DNA from: Daucus carota subsp. sativus
Taxonomy: Eukaryota > Streptophyta > Magnoliopsida > Apiales > Apiaceae
Length of the DNA stretch: 64,000 nucleotides
Direction of reading: 5' to 3'
Assembly (NCBI RefSeq): GCF_001625215.2
Contig: NC_030389.2
Coordinates: forward strand, 45,249,454-45,313,453
Position 1 is the stretch's first letter. The number at the start of each line of letters is the position of its first letter. Shown piece after piece: positions 1 to 13,215 of the stretch. A program made the translations under genes and the position numbers. The notes under the pieces were generated by a model. The model was not told the origin of the DNA, did no database searches, and was given only the letters and a program-made list of their open reading frames with translations.

Positions 1-266
1 TGTTCAATTGAAGCATATAGAAGAGATTCTTAATTTTCATAATGACATTATATATTCATCATTATGCTTAAAAAAAATTTAAGTACTGGTACATACTATG
101 CGTAGAATGTTGTCTCCACTCCTGGAGGAAAATATTAGAGCTCAGATTTACTTAAAGGACACTGCTGGAATCATGTAGTGACTTCTGCATCATACTTGAA
201 TTTTTATTGTCAGGACATCATACTTGAAAATTTAATTTACTTCCCAGTGCATATGTTATCTTATAG

Positions 267-3200
267 GTTACGGCTGTGCTGATTGGAGGAATGTCTATTT
301 TAGCTGGTACTTTGACGGCTGAGCAACTTACGAAATTCATATTGTACAGTGAATGGTTGATTTATTCAACTTGGTGGGTGGGGGACAATGTGTCATCGCT
401 GATGCAATCTGTTGGGGCAAGTGAAAAAGTGTTTCAGTTGATGGACCTTTCACCAAGTGAACAGTTCACGCATCAAGGTAGGAAGTTCTTGAATATGACT
501 TGTTTTGCTATGACTTGTAATCAATAAAGTGATGATGATGGTTTCTTTTAACATCACATGCATTACTGACATTGCCCTTATTTTTATGCCTTCGAAATTT
601 TAGTTGAACTTAAATCTTTGCACGCTCTACCTTGATTTTATAATATATACACAAATGATTAGCATTAGTCTAACACTTTAATACAAGCTAGTTTTCCTTT
701 GGCTGCCTAGTTCTGTTCTAGAGGGAACACTTATTATCAAGCCTCCAGTAACTTACTAGAACTCAAAGGCCCTGTTAGAACATAAGCGGTTAGATTGAGG
801 CACATAGTTGCTAGATGAACTCAATACATGGACATGGAATGCTTGAATTTATTTTGTTGTTCAGCTGTGCAATATTTTTATATTCCATGTTGATCTGTGC
901 ATAAATTGAATGCTTCAATTCGACAAATTGCAGGATTAAAGTTGGAAAAACTTGATGGTCATATTGAGTTTAAGGATGTTTGTTTTTACTATTCGTCGAG
1001 AGAAACGGTATGACTTATTACTTCAGCAAATATACCTCTAGATCATATCGTACAATTTATGGGTGACTTTCATTGTAGGCTTTTTAATAAGTGCCTTATG
1101 ATATCATATAGTAATGAGTAATCTAATAATTTCTAATTTAATAAAATGGCATAATAACCCTTTTTGCAATCTGTGGCTCTTGATTTTCTGGAGCAGACTT
1201 TAGGAGATTTTCTTGTCCAGGTTATGTTTGCTTAAAGTCTAACTGCAACAGCCTAAACTGATATATTGACATTTGAACAGGTTTCTGTACTACAATACAT
1301 AAACCTCGTGGTGCATCCGAGTGAAGTTGTTGCAATTGTAAGTACACACAATGACACAAAGTTATGCTATATCTAAATTATAAATAATAAATCACATCCA
1401 CACATCACATAACATTGTATTCATACGGTTTAGGTTGGTCTAAGTGGTAGCGGGAAAAGCACTCTTGTGAATCTTTTGCTTCGACTGTATGAGCCAAAAA
1501 GTGGTCAGGTACCCTCTTTCGTTCATATATTATACTTTGACATAATCTACTTCATATGATACATAGAACATATATCAGAATATGTGCATTTCAATCTTGT
1601 GCTGATGCAACCTTGCTAGCTTTTTTTTTAAAGGAAACACGGTAGATGGAGTATCTGCGATACCTTCTACTGTTATATATAAACTAAGGTATTCTGGTCT
1701 GTAGTCTAGCTAAATTAACACTTTTTTATGAGAGATTTCTACCAAATAATTTCCAAGAAATTATACTTCTTGCGGAGATAATTTAGTACCATTTAGTAGT
1801 AAACAAAGAAGAAAACTGGTCTTGCTAGTGTCTTCAAGAAATTTTATGGATGTTCTATACAAGGCACCCTAGACTAGGAACAGAGCATGCCATGTATGAT
1901 AGGGGGTTATCACGGTCCCGTTTGAACCGCACAATCAGCAAGATTCGACCTGAATTTGATCCAATGCGAACTGAAACCGAGATGTGCTTCACGGTTATGG
2001 TTTGAATTTTTAAAAAACTGCAGTTTATGGGTTGCTTCAGGTTTAGTATCTAGGAAGACCCTTATTTTATAATAATATTTTATTCATTAAATTGTGATAA
2101 TTTCATAAATCGCAAAATTCGCTAATCCGAACCGGACTTAAACTGAACCAAAAGGTTAGGTTTAGTTGGGTAGGTTGGTTTGAAATTTTGAAGAACCATA
2201 ATTATGCGGTTTGGTTCCGGTTTGACTACGAACCTGAACCAATCGAACCGCGATCACTGCTTGCATCTTACTTTTTGGTGAATATTATAAATTCTATGTC
2301 CTGGATGTCGTTTCTCGGTTTTCTTTAAAGTTCAACTTTATGGCACTTTTGTAATAGCTAGTCTAAATATTTATATGGATGCATAGTAGCTAAAACTTCT
2401 ACTTTATAATAAACCATGCTTTTCTAGTTCCCAATAGGATTTTACTAGTAATTGTTTTTTATTCATGCAGATTTTGATTGATGGTTATCCTCTTAAAGAT
2501 TTGGACACAAAGTGGATGAGGGAGAGAATAGGATATGTTGGACAGGTTTTCCCTTGTGAACATGCCATCATTTTGACTTTAATTAAGACCAATGCTTCTT
2601 ATTGGGTTTTTCTGGTAGGAGCCCCGACTTTTCCACATGGATATAAGTTCAAACATACGATATGGTTGTACTAGAGAGATAACACAAGAGGATGTGGAAT
2701 TGGCTGCAAAGGAGGCCTATGCTCACGGATTTATCTCAGCTCTGCCTAATGGGTATCAAACTATCGTCGATGATGATTTACTTAGTGGAGGACAGAAGCA
2801 AAGAATTGCAATTGCACGGGCCATCATTAGGGATCCAAGCATTTTGATCCTCGATGAAGCAACTAGTGCTCTAGATGCAGAGAGTGAGTACAATGTCAAG
2901 GTAGCTACTTATGCATTACCAAACTAGTAGGATGATGAGCTTCGTTATTTCTACTCATTGCATATTCCTCCGTCTACAGGGTGTTATCCGTGCTGTCAGA
3001 AATGATTTGAAGAGTAGGAGAACTGTTGTGGTAATTGCACACAGGTAAGTCCTGATTTCTTATTCCTGTGCAATTTGCTGGTTCAAGATTCTGAACCGCT
3101 ATATTACTTGCTGCAGACTTTCAACTATACAAGCTGCGGATAGAATAGTGGTAATGAATGGCGGTCGAATAGTTGAGGTAAGTAACATGGTCCCTTCTCT

Positions 3201-3439
3201 ACTGTATCTTATTATCGTAAGATAATCAGATTCAACAAATTTCTTCGTGCATGTGCACCCCTGGCAAGTCAATGGCATCCTTTTGGATCATAGCAGAATA
3301 AGCTAATCTACATCACTTGCGTTCATTTTCTTTCTTCTAACTCCGCTTTCATATCCAGACCGGCAGTCACATGGAGCTACTCAAGAAAGACGGTATGTAT
3401 TCGCAGCTGACAGGGAAACAGGCTGGTGCAGTGGCATGA
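267..3439 (+). CDS. ABCB26: Half-size ABC transporter, ABCB26/TAP1-like (3' part of gene)
   Basis: This is the C-terminal part of a plastid-type B-subfamily ABC half-transporter; the 5' exons lie before the window. Exons by splice match: 267-477, 934-1007, 1281-1337, 1434-1508, 2471-2545, 2619-2900, 2980-3044, 3117-3177 and 3359-3439, with phase kept throughout and stop TGA at 3437-3439. The first exon encodes the end of the membrane domain ([17 protein letters not shown]). The nucleotide-binding domain follows: Walker [10 protein letters not shown] in exon 4, Q-loop YVGQ at the end of exon 5, signature LSGGQKQR and Walker [13 protein letters not shown] in exon 6, and H-loop IAHRLST across exons 7-8. 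All catalytic motifs are intact. ABCB26 (TAP1) of Arabidopsis is the closest remembered relative. Its substrate is not established here, and the intron layout could also fit the sister plastid half-transporters. Confidence 0.9.
1902..2260. repeat. Candidate hAT-type MITE inside an ABCB intron
   Basis: The segment is rich in GGTTCGGTTT-type words. It starts with GTTATCACGGTCCCGTTTG and ends with a near inverse (rc GTGATCGCGGTTCGATTGG), which suggests imperfect terminal inverted repeats of about 20 bp around a 360-bp body. I could not identify a clean target-site duplication, so the boundaries are approximate. Confidence 0.4.
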
Positions 3440-4503
3440 TCTTGAGCAAAATCGGCATAATATCAAGCCAAACCTCCCATATCATACACCTACGATTCGA
3501 TGCAGTATGAAGCTGGACAGTTAGAATACCATTAGATACATATTTCTTATGACTTCCTTTGCAAATCCCAATCATTTGTGAACATATAGGAAGAACTGGA
3601 GAAGCTCTTGATAGTTTTTGAAAAAAGAGCTACAGCCCCATGAAAATTCTTGTACTATTTGTACTTCAGTGCATAAGGTGGGAAGAGCCCTGAGATGTAA
3701 AGGAGCTGGTTTATATCAGAAAATGTTTCATACATAAAATTGGGTACAAAGTAGAATATGGCATATATAAAATTTTGATTTAAATGAGCTTATGTATTTT
3801 CATCCTAATTAAAGATAGTTCAATCCATTATCGTGTCATTTTGAGTAAATTATACACCAACTAATTTCATCTTACCAAGTAGTCAATAAAAATTGCTGCA
3901 ACTTGATTAATACAGAAAAGGTCAACAATCAACAAGGCTTTGTACCTCAATTACTCCATCACATGCCTGTCTTTTCCATTTTTTGTAGTCGAATTATAAT
4001 TAAAAACTAGAATTGTTAGTTTACAAGTTTAAAAAATTAAAATTATGTTATAATATAAACACAATACATTTTATAAAAACATAAGTTTCATATTTTTCTA
4101 GTTATATAATATATATAATTATAAAACATATTTGGTCAATAATAATAAAAGTCGAATAAATTTAAAATTTTGAAACAGGAGGAATTGTCTTATGCATTTG
4201 ATGTTTAAAAAATATTGAAAGTTACATAAAATTTATTATTACATTCATTCCATGATTTTATTATGATATTTAATTAATTTAAATTTATATCTTATAATAT
4301 TTAATTAATTTAAATTATTAATTAAAAATGTTTTTCTAATTAAGAAAAAACGTTTTTTACACTAAAAATAAATAAGCACCTCCTTAACAATCTCTCAATC
4401 TCAATCGCGGTAAAACTAACCACCTTCTCGTCTCTCCCAATAACAAACCCTAGAATCTCTCCCACACCTATACACACACCTATACTTACACTCCCCGGTG
4501 GTG
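3440..4503. other. Intergenic spacer, ABCB gene to RS-protein gene
   Basis: It holds the 3' UTR of the ABC gene, a very AT-rich stretch (about 3990-4350), and the probable leader of the next gene, with pyrimidine-rich sequence at 4380-4495. I see no ORF of note or recognisable repeat. Confidence 0.6.
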
Positions 4504-7500
4504 ATGGACTACCAGCAGCCGCACCATAGCTACGCTAGACCTCCACCGACGTTGCCGCCTCCACCGTCCGATCCTAATCACCACCAGCAACAACCACCTT
4601 CTCTGGCCCCACCACCGCCGGGGCCCTCCTGGTACTCCGGTCAGTTCCAATACGCCGCCCAGGCGAATCAGAATCACCAGCAGTGGGCCCCGCCTTATCC
4701 TGCGCCACCGCCGCAGCCTTATGCTGCGCACCACCAGTATCAGCCACCGCCTCCGCCGCCTCCTCCTCGGCCGCAAGCGTATCCGCCTCAGCTCAATCAG
4801 GTAGATATCGATTTCGATATCGAAATGTATTTACGGTTTGCAATTTAATAGTGGCGTGTTTCGGGAAAAAATTAGTTGCAATGAACTGCATTATAATTAA
4901 GTTTGTTACTGTTTGTTACAAGCGGTTGCAGCTTTATCGGTTTCTGTTATTGTTTCGTAGATTGGTTGTATTTCGGATTTGTTTGTTGCTAATTGCGGTT
5001 GTGTTGGTACTTTGATAACACTTACATTAACCTATAAATGATTAAACTAATGTATGTTTTTATTAAGAGGAATTAGTGTTCAGGCTGATAGTTGCTTTGA
5101 AATTCAGTTATTATGTAGTTGGGCGATTTCTGTTTGTTTGGAACAGTGCGTAACACATTATAATTGTAATTTGTTGCATTCAAGGACTGATTATGCGTGT
5201 AATTGCTTTCAGGAATGGCATAACTCGGGTTGGAATCAGCATCAAAATCAACAATTGCAGTACCCAGGTTTATATTATGATTCTGGTGGTAGAATTTTAA
5301 TTTGTTATCTCACATTACACCGCTATTTTTTTTTACTTGTTAATAAATCCGGTGCAAGTAGTTCATGTACACTGTTTCTTATTAGAGACGAAACCATAAT
5401 TGTGAGTCGAGTGGAGTTGTGTCCGAAACAAGATTGAGCTCTTTCATGTAATTGGGTAATTAACTCGAGTATTATTTTAAGGAGTTTAGGAATCATGTTC
5501 TAGCACTATATAAGAAATTATTGAACAAGACTTTGTCTTGAGATTGACCAGATTACAGCTCCAGGCTTTCTAAATGAGTCCAACTTAATATAAACTTATT
5601 AAGTACATTGTTGTTACATTTTATTGCTGTATTCTTATTATGCGACATGTATACAAAATCTCACGGGGAGATGCTTTCAGATTCCATTTTTCAGATTTGG
5701 GTCTTCAATCTAACAGGAAAGATTTGTAAACCTCTTATTGCAGTGTTTAACCCTTTCTTCCGATGTAGTCAGGAAAATAGGGCCGTAAATAAATAAAAGG
5801 GGCGGCCGAGTTTTGGATGTGCAAGCCCGGTTTTCATTTTTTCCTCACAAATTGGGCTGTGCAAGTTATATCTACAACTCTAAGGCTATGTTTTGTTTAG
5901 GGTATTTTAATCCCAGATTAGATTCATACATTACAATCTTTTCATTATTATTCCGAGTATTATAATCCTATAAGTTGTCCAATTCTATGTTTGTTCTGAA
6001 GGAAAAAGTTTAGGATTGGATTACAACCCTATATATTCAATGTTTGTGTTGAGGGATAATATATGAGATTGGACTATTATAGTTTTAAAATTTTAAATCC
6101 TATGTTTGTTTTACATTGGATTGTAGTAAAATTATTATAACCTTTTTAATGTTGACTTGTAAGAGGGGATGTAATAATCATCCTCCATCTAAGTATTAGA
6201 GGGGATCATAATCCTATACTTAATGCAACAAAACAAACATGAGTTTAATATTTTTCAAAGACTCCAATACTTGGACTAAAATCCGAAATAAATTTTTTAC
6301 AGAAGAAACATGAAATTAAAAATTTAAAGGATTATAGTTCTACCTTATCTTATACTTAATCGAAACAGACATCGCCTAGATGTACTTCATATCCTAATGT
6401 TACTATCATGCTTCTAATCATGATTTATGAGTTGTAAATTAATATGGCGCATCCTTTCCCTGCTCTAACGTTTCTCAAATTCGCATTGAGAAAACTAACT
6501 TAGCGCTGAAAGCTAAACTACATTGTGGTAATGATATGAGGCTAGCAGAGTGTTTTATTGAAGTAAAGGAGTAGTTGGGCAAGCAAGTGATTATATTAAT
6601 AGCTAAATCTTCGAGTAGGTGATATGTTACAATGTGTGCTGTTTTTCATATGGTTTGTAAGATAGAAGTGACACATTGAGGTTTTGACCTGTAGCTGCTC
6701 TACTGTACATAATCTTTGGACCACGAGTCAATTTGTCTTACTTTTTTGTTGTGCCATTTTGTTCCTATGTTGAAGAGTAAAGCTAGATGATCTATAGAGC
6801 TTGTCCTTTTTTTAAATGCTAGTCTCTAACAGCTCTGCTAAATTTGCAATTTTCTCTGGATTTCTAGCACACAATAATGGTGAAGATTGGGCTGCAAAAG
6901 CCAGAGCATGGGCAGCTGCACAGAACTCTTCGGATAATCAATATCCCCAGTCCCAGTATACATCATTTAGTAGAAAAGAAGAAAATCAGTATTCAGTGCC
7001 TAACCCACAGTATGCAGATGGACAACATTTTCCAGTTGCTGCTTCAAGCTATCAACAATATCAAGCTTCTGTTGCACCACCTTACCAGTCATCAGAGTCA
7101 TCCTTCAGCTCTGGATATGTTCAAGACGGTCATATGCCGTTCAATGGTAGAAATGGCAGCTTAGTAGGCGGAACAAATTCTGCCTTGCCTCATCAAGAAA
7201 GTTCTCCTTCGAATGCATCAGTTCACCTGCAGGAGGTACCTTCTAGTTATTCTTCTTTCACAGGTAATAATTTGATTTGTATTTCGCTTTTGAGAGCGAA
7301 TCTTGTGCTCAAGAAATACCTTAATAATACATGGACTTTTTTTTTTTTTTTGAGAATGAATAATACATGGACTTGTTTTCATTTTTTTCTCCCTTGGATT
7401 GACTAATCAGTAATGTAGTATTTTTTTTTCAAGTTATTGCTATCCTGGGCAGGTTGATCTTTACACAATTTTTAATATAATAAATATGAACCGAACACTA

Positions 7501-10500
7501 CTGTCAACTTCTTTCTTTTGTTTAGTTAAATTACTGATTGCATTGAAACTTAAGAATGGTCACTTCTCTTAAGGGGGTTCATTGCTGAGTCATAAAATCT
7601 AGAAACTTTTTAACAGGATTATAATAGTCTTAAAACAAAACTCGCATCAATACATCATTTATTCAAATATGTAGAAAATTAATCAATTTTAAAGCCAACA
7701 GTTCTGTTTAATCTCTAATATCCGAAAGGCAGACATTTCTGAGACACGATCTAGCAATTTTAGTAAAGCTCTTTTTCTTATGCACTCGAAATTTGAGGAA
7801 CAATTAATAAGTCTCCCAATATTTTAAGAGCAGGGAGCCAGGAACATCCATGCCTAATACAACCATCATTGTATCATCAAGAAATATGACACCATAAAAA
7901 GGACAAATAGATATTAAAGAGAAGAAAACCAGGCCTCACGTCGGGGATAAACTAGTTTGTGGAGTCGTAAAGAAGGTGCGACGGATAAGAATAGGATTTC
8001 AAGAGGAATGTTTATTTTCATAACAAGTCAAAAGAGAAAACTTGCTGCTTTTCTATTCCAGTCATTGGCTTTCCCTAGGCTGGCCGTTCATTTTAATTTA
8101 GTGCATCATAATGTCAAGATCTAGAGCAACAAATTGCACGTATTGGAGAAACATATTTTTTGCAACGAAAACCATCATATATAGCTCTATTGGTCACAAG
8201 TACAGTCCCAGAAAAATTCAAACCTGGGAATGCATGCACTTCTTTTACAGAAATCATCGCAGAGAGTTGGTCATGTTTTGTGATTTGACGCAAGGACAGA
8301 ACTTATGGTAGCCATTTTTCTTACTGCATTTGATATTTTAGCTGTTTAAATTCTGCATCGCAGGTAAAGAAGACATCACAAATCAGAGTGAGCAGTTCTC
8401 TAAGTCACCTTGGGCCTTTACCTCGACCTCGCAGCAACAAGCTCAGCCTGCTGCAGATGGCAGAGCACTTCCCATGGAGCAGCCTCAGTATGCATTTAGC
8501 CATCAGTCAGCTGGGCCCCCTAGCGATCTTAGTGATCAACCATTAGATTTCAACCCTAGTTATAACCGTGACCATAATCAACATGTGCAATCTAACTACT
8601 CTCGTAATGCTGGGGTACCCTTGAGAGACCTAGAGAGTCCTTCAGATGTAGCATCTATCCATGCTTGGAGTGCCTCTGCTGCACCTGGTGTAGTCTATCC
8701 TCCAGTGCACCCACCAGGCCCACAGGTTTCATTTCAGTTCTCTTTTTTTTTTCCTGCAGCTTTCGGTCACTATGTGACTACTCTAAAATTCAAATCCATA
8801 ACAATATTATCAGGTAGATCCTTCTTTATCCATCTCTTCACCTGTTTCGGGAAACTTTGGACCACTGTTCGGAAGGATTTCAGGACAAAACTTCCAGCCA
8901 CTGGGTCAGTCAGTTAGTATGCCTTTTGGTGGCACGGGAACTTTTTCTGGTGATGGATTTGGGGCTTCTGGTGTTTCTGATCGCACAAAAAAGGTACTTT
9001 TGGATCCTTCAGCATTTTTAAGAGTTATATTTTACTCTAAGCAATAATTGTTTTGTGATATTACAGCCCTCTGTTCCTAACTGGCTAAGAGAAGAAATCA
9101 TAAAGAAGAAAGCTGTTATAGCAACTTCTGCTCCAGATTTCTCTGAGGACCCTAATTCTGTCGCAGAGGATGTAATTGACAAGTCTTTTGTGAAAGGAGA
9201 TCCAGATAGCAGAAGTATTGACTCATCTAGGTCAACAGAAGAAGAGGACGATGAAGAGGTTTCTTCTTTGCCTTTAACGCTTTTTACTTTTGTTTCTACT
9301 ACAATTTAACATTCTTCTTGGAAATAGAGATTTCAAAGGTCACGTCAAATGGTGCATAATTCATCTAGGGCTATATTTGACTTGACTCGCCTTGGAATTG
9401 AATTAACAAAATTTAGACCCACCTATTGGCTCAGTTTGTAAGCAAATGATATCAATTGACTATGTTCTATAAAGCTTGTACAATCCTTCTCAAGTACAAT
9501 GTGTATGTTGAGTTATACTGTACCGAAATAACACATGAATAATTCTTTTGACTTTATACTTGTGCTAACTTATAATTTAAATTTGAATATAAATGTAATG
9601 CAATTTTTATTCTTAACTTACTATTACTATGTATGGTATTATCATGTTTTCCCTTTACTTTTAACGCTTTCTTCATTTTGTAAGTTGATGTATTCTTTGT
9701 GCATCTTCACAGGATGATGGCGAAATTGCTAGAACTGCAGCGATAAACCAGGAAATAAAACGCGTGTTGACTGAAATTCTGTTAAAGGTTGTAAACCTGG
9801 TTATATATGGTCATTGTCTCTCGATTAGCTTGGTTATGTGTGCGTCTATTTACATGATTTAGTATACAGGTGACCGATGAACTTTTTAATGAAATTGCTA
9901 CTAAGGTTCTCAGTGAAGAAGGTACGCCAGTTAGTTCTTCTGTTTATGAATTATATAATTGTCTCTAAATATTTGGCAAAAGCTTGAAACTTATTTAATA
10001 ACTTCTACCATATACGTCTCTGAAATAAATGTTCCCTCTTTTGTGGTTAGTTGACCACAATAATGCCTCTGTAACTCGTGACGTATCACCGTCTGCACCA
10101 GAAATTCCTACCCCCAAGGCTTCTGCAAAGGTTTTGATTACAGCACGGACCAGTGGAACTGAATCAGATGATACTAAAAAATTGACAAGTGCTCCTGGAG
10201 ATTTGTTGGGACTTGCTAGTTATGCATCTGATGATGATGAGGATGATGAAAGTCAAAATGTTGGTGTTCCGAATTCCAAGAGAAACACTATAGATCAGCC
10301 TTCGACCAACAAAATGCTTTCAAATGAATATTCAGCAGCAGAAGCTAAAGAAAATATGAATAAGAACTTTGTTTCGGGAAGTGATGGAAGGATGTTTCCT
10401 AATGGGAGCTCGGGCAAATATAGGCCTGATAATGAACTTAACAATAATGGACCTAGCAGAGAATCTTCACATGGCTTCTCACCTGATGATGCTGTAGATG

Positions 10501-13215
10501 TTGAAAATAAAGCTGATATTGCCACATCAACAGATAATATCAAGGGCCAAGCGAAAACAGAGTTGTCAATTGAGAATTTTGGTTCCAAGAAGGTAACCTC
10601 AGGTGATACTGAAGTTAGGGAAGACAGAAAAAAGACAGATGACAAGAGACGGAGTTCTGCGGGAAAATATATTGATAAGGAACCTGGGGGTGATGGAGCG
10701 CATGCAAGGGGAGATGAGAGTCATAGGAGGCAGGAGGAGAGGAAAGTGAAGAAGGAAAAGAAAAATGACTATGATGAGTCAAAAGAGAAATCAAAGGAAC
10801 AAGGTCTTAAGTCTGTGGAAAAGTACATGGACCCAAACTCCAAGAGAAGATCTAGTCATCGTAATGATAAGGACATGAAGCAGACAGATAAGGACAGAAG
10901 TAGAAGTAAAGAAGCTAGCGAAAGGAAAAGGGATGGAACGAGGGATGAGGAGGGAGAAAGATCAAGAGATAAGCTTACAAGTGACTCGCGCAGACACAAG
11001 AGACACCGTTCTCCTTCAGTCGGTAGTAAGGGTAGAGATGACAAGAACCACACAGTAGTTGGTCATACCAAAAATTCTAGTGATGACGAATCTTCAGGAG
11101 ACTCCAGAAGGTTGGTTTTGCAAATTTTCTTGTTATTATGTGGTGGTCATCCTGTTATTGTTAACTTTCTGTTTATTCTGTTATCAGAAAGTCACGTACA
11201 AGAAAACGTAAGTCATCTCCATCACCTGACAGATCTCGCAGAAGGTACTATATTCTTGGCTCAGCTTATTGTATTTCACCTTCCAATGTTTGCTTGAGTT
11301 GATTGTTTATATCCCTGCACATAGATGTCCCACCAACTACCATTAATTTTTTATTTTTTTTTAAGTATGCAAAGTATGAATCAAGCAATATGCAATGTTG
11401 GTGTTTCTCTAGCATCATCTATGTAACGGGCCTAACGGCTGCAACTCTACGTAAACAAATTGAAGGTCTCCTTCCGGTGTCAGTACTTGACAAGTTTGTA
11501 CCTGGCCTTACTAGTTACAAGTCCTAATTAAAAAATTAAAGATAATCGTAGCTTATATATACTCTTCTAGTCTACTTTGTTATGGTTTTTTTGTGGTATT
11601 GTTAGTATAAAAATCAATTTTATAATAATGTGCAAGTGTTTTATTGCATAGAATACTTTAAATGTAGCAAGTTGCATTATTAATATTTGTGGAATGCTGC
11701 TTCTTGGACATGCTTCAAAAAGGTTGTGTGTACAAGAGTTGTGCTTGTTCAGTGCTGGTTCTTTATATGCAGGGCAGTTACCATTCTCTTTATGCAAAAA
11801 ATGTTCATTTTCATTGGTTTTTGTAGTTTTGTTACTCTCCATATATTTTGGACTTTCTCTACATTTGTCTTGTATTCAGTTAAGCCATTACTGCAAATAG
11901 CTGGCTCTGCCACTTAACTTCATCTATATCCTTACAATATCAGTTTTCAATATGTTATGATCTCTTTCAGGTGCTTTTCAATGTCCATGTGTGCATTCTT
12001 CCATAACCTTTATTGAATATTATTGTATCAGAAATAGTTGGTCCTACACACTTTATCTTTTACATGTGTTCCGTTGATGTTCAGTATGGAACTAAGCAAT
12101 TTTAAATGACATTGCTTTCTTGCTTTCATAGTGATAAAAACTTGTATAATACCTTGGATAAATAAAGTTATCCAAAGATCTTTTGGGCATAGCAAAATCA
12201 GCCTGACACTGTTTTTTCTCCAGCCTTTTAGTTTATCTGTGTTTCAACTGTACGAACGTATGAAGACGTCTCATAGTTTAGTGAGCCAAAACTTAGGTCA
12301 CTTGCACCTGTATAATGATAACATGGCAACACCATCCATGTCACAAATTTCAAGATATTATGCAATCGTACTAACCTATACATGTTCATGCTGCGGAGGG
12401 TAATTATTGTGTTGATCATTATCACTGGGAACCTGTTAAAAAGTGGGGTGGTGTTAATTTTTTCTACTTGTTCATAAGTTAGACACTTTGGTTGATTGTG
12501 TTACTGTTATGTATACTCGGGAACAGTGTGTATTAAAGGTGAGTTGGATTTATCGCTGATGAAGCCACTTCAAGCTAATTTTACAAGGTGGTAAGCCATG
12601 TGAATTATACACATTGTTCTTATAGGCATCATTGATATGGACAACTTTCACATGATCTTTGAACACTTTTATTAGAAGTTGTCTGTTAAAGGAAAGTCCT
12701 AATATTGCTAGATTGCAAGGATCATTACATGGTTTCTTTAGTGTAATGGAGGATATAGCAGCACTAGCTAGGAGTTATCATTAATGTTTGTGGTAATTAA
12801 TTATGTAGATGTGATAATATCTCATTAAAAGCAGAGTAGTTTACAGAGACCGGTTCTTATAAAGTCTGACTATAGAAGATCGGCATATAGGCCTCCCAAA
12901 TATTTATTAACTCACTGGCTTAGCATGGGATGTTTTCGTTTCTAGACAAGTTTCGAGGTCTCCACATAGCAAGCATTCTCAGCGCAGGCATTCCCCCTAC
13001 TCTTCTCTTGAGACAACCAGGTATGTTGTAGTGCGTCTTCTTTGCTTAGCTTGTGTTATGTTTTTGACACGTCCATCATTGTAATAGTACTCGAAGCAGG
13101 TGATGTCAATAGGTTTACATTCTGGGGTCAAGTCTTTCTGGACTACTAACTATTTTACTCGAATTGCAGAGGAAAAAGATCAAGATCCAAGTCACCTGCT
13201 CGTCGTAAAAGATGA
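4504..13215 (+). CDS. Proline-rich RS-tailed nuclear-type protein (At1g70620 'cyclin-related'-like)
   Basis: Twelve exons join into 948 codons: 4504-4800, 5213-5267, 6868-7263, 8364-8725, 8814-8993, 9067-9258, 9713-9787, 9870-9921, 10051-11110, 11188-11244, 12946-13020 and 13170-13215. The ATG at 4504 is the first in frame. Residues 1-99 are rich in Pro, Gln, His and Tyr with poly-Pro runs. A motif GEDWAAKARAWAAAQ follows at the start of exon 3, then a low-complexity Ser/Gln/Tyr region. VPNWLREEIIKKKA opens exon 6, with acidic runs (EEEDDEE) after it. Exon 9 carries LGLASYASDDDED and a long Lys/Arg/Glu/Asp-rich charged region. The C terminus is an Arg-Ser tail (SRRRQVSRSPHSKHS, then GKRSRSKSPARRKR). 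This composition suggests an RNA-processing or nuclear-speckle protein. No enzyme domain is visible, and the 'cyclin-related' name recalled for Arabidopsis is not supported by any cyclin box seen here. Confidence 0.85.
5883..6377. repeat. Candidate MITE in intron 2 of the RS-protein gene
   Basis: The segment begins AGGCTATGTTTTGTTTAGG and ends with the approximate inverse (rc AGGCGATGTCTGTTTCGATT), giving imperfect terminal inverted repeats of about 17 bp around about 495 bp of AT-rich sequence. The interior repeats words such as GGATTATAAT. No ORF is present. Flanking TAA/CTA-like bases could be a short target duplication, but this is not certain. Confidence 0.5.
7323..7374 (-). mobile_element. 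Tail-only retroinsertion with 16-bp target duplication
   Basis: AATAATACATGGACTT occurs at 7323-7338 and again at 7359-7374. Between the copies lie only 13 T and GAGAATG, so on the minus strand the insert reads CATTCTC followed by poly(A). This is the structure expected of an extremely 5'-truncated LINE- or SINE-type insertion. It sits in an intron of the RS-protein gene. Confidence 0.65.

Noticed and set aside
5054..5437. 127-aa ORF overlapping exon 2 of the RS-protein gene
   Set aside because: It is a read-through of intron sequence; exon 5213-5267 lies within it and is in phase with neighbouring exons only when spliced.
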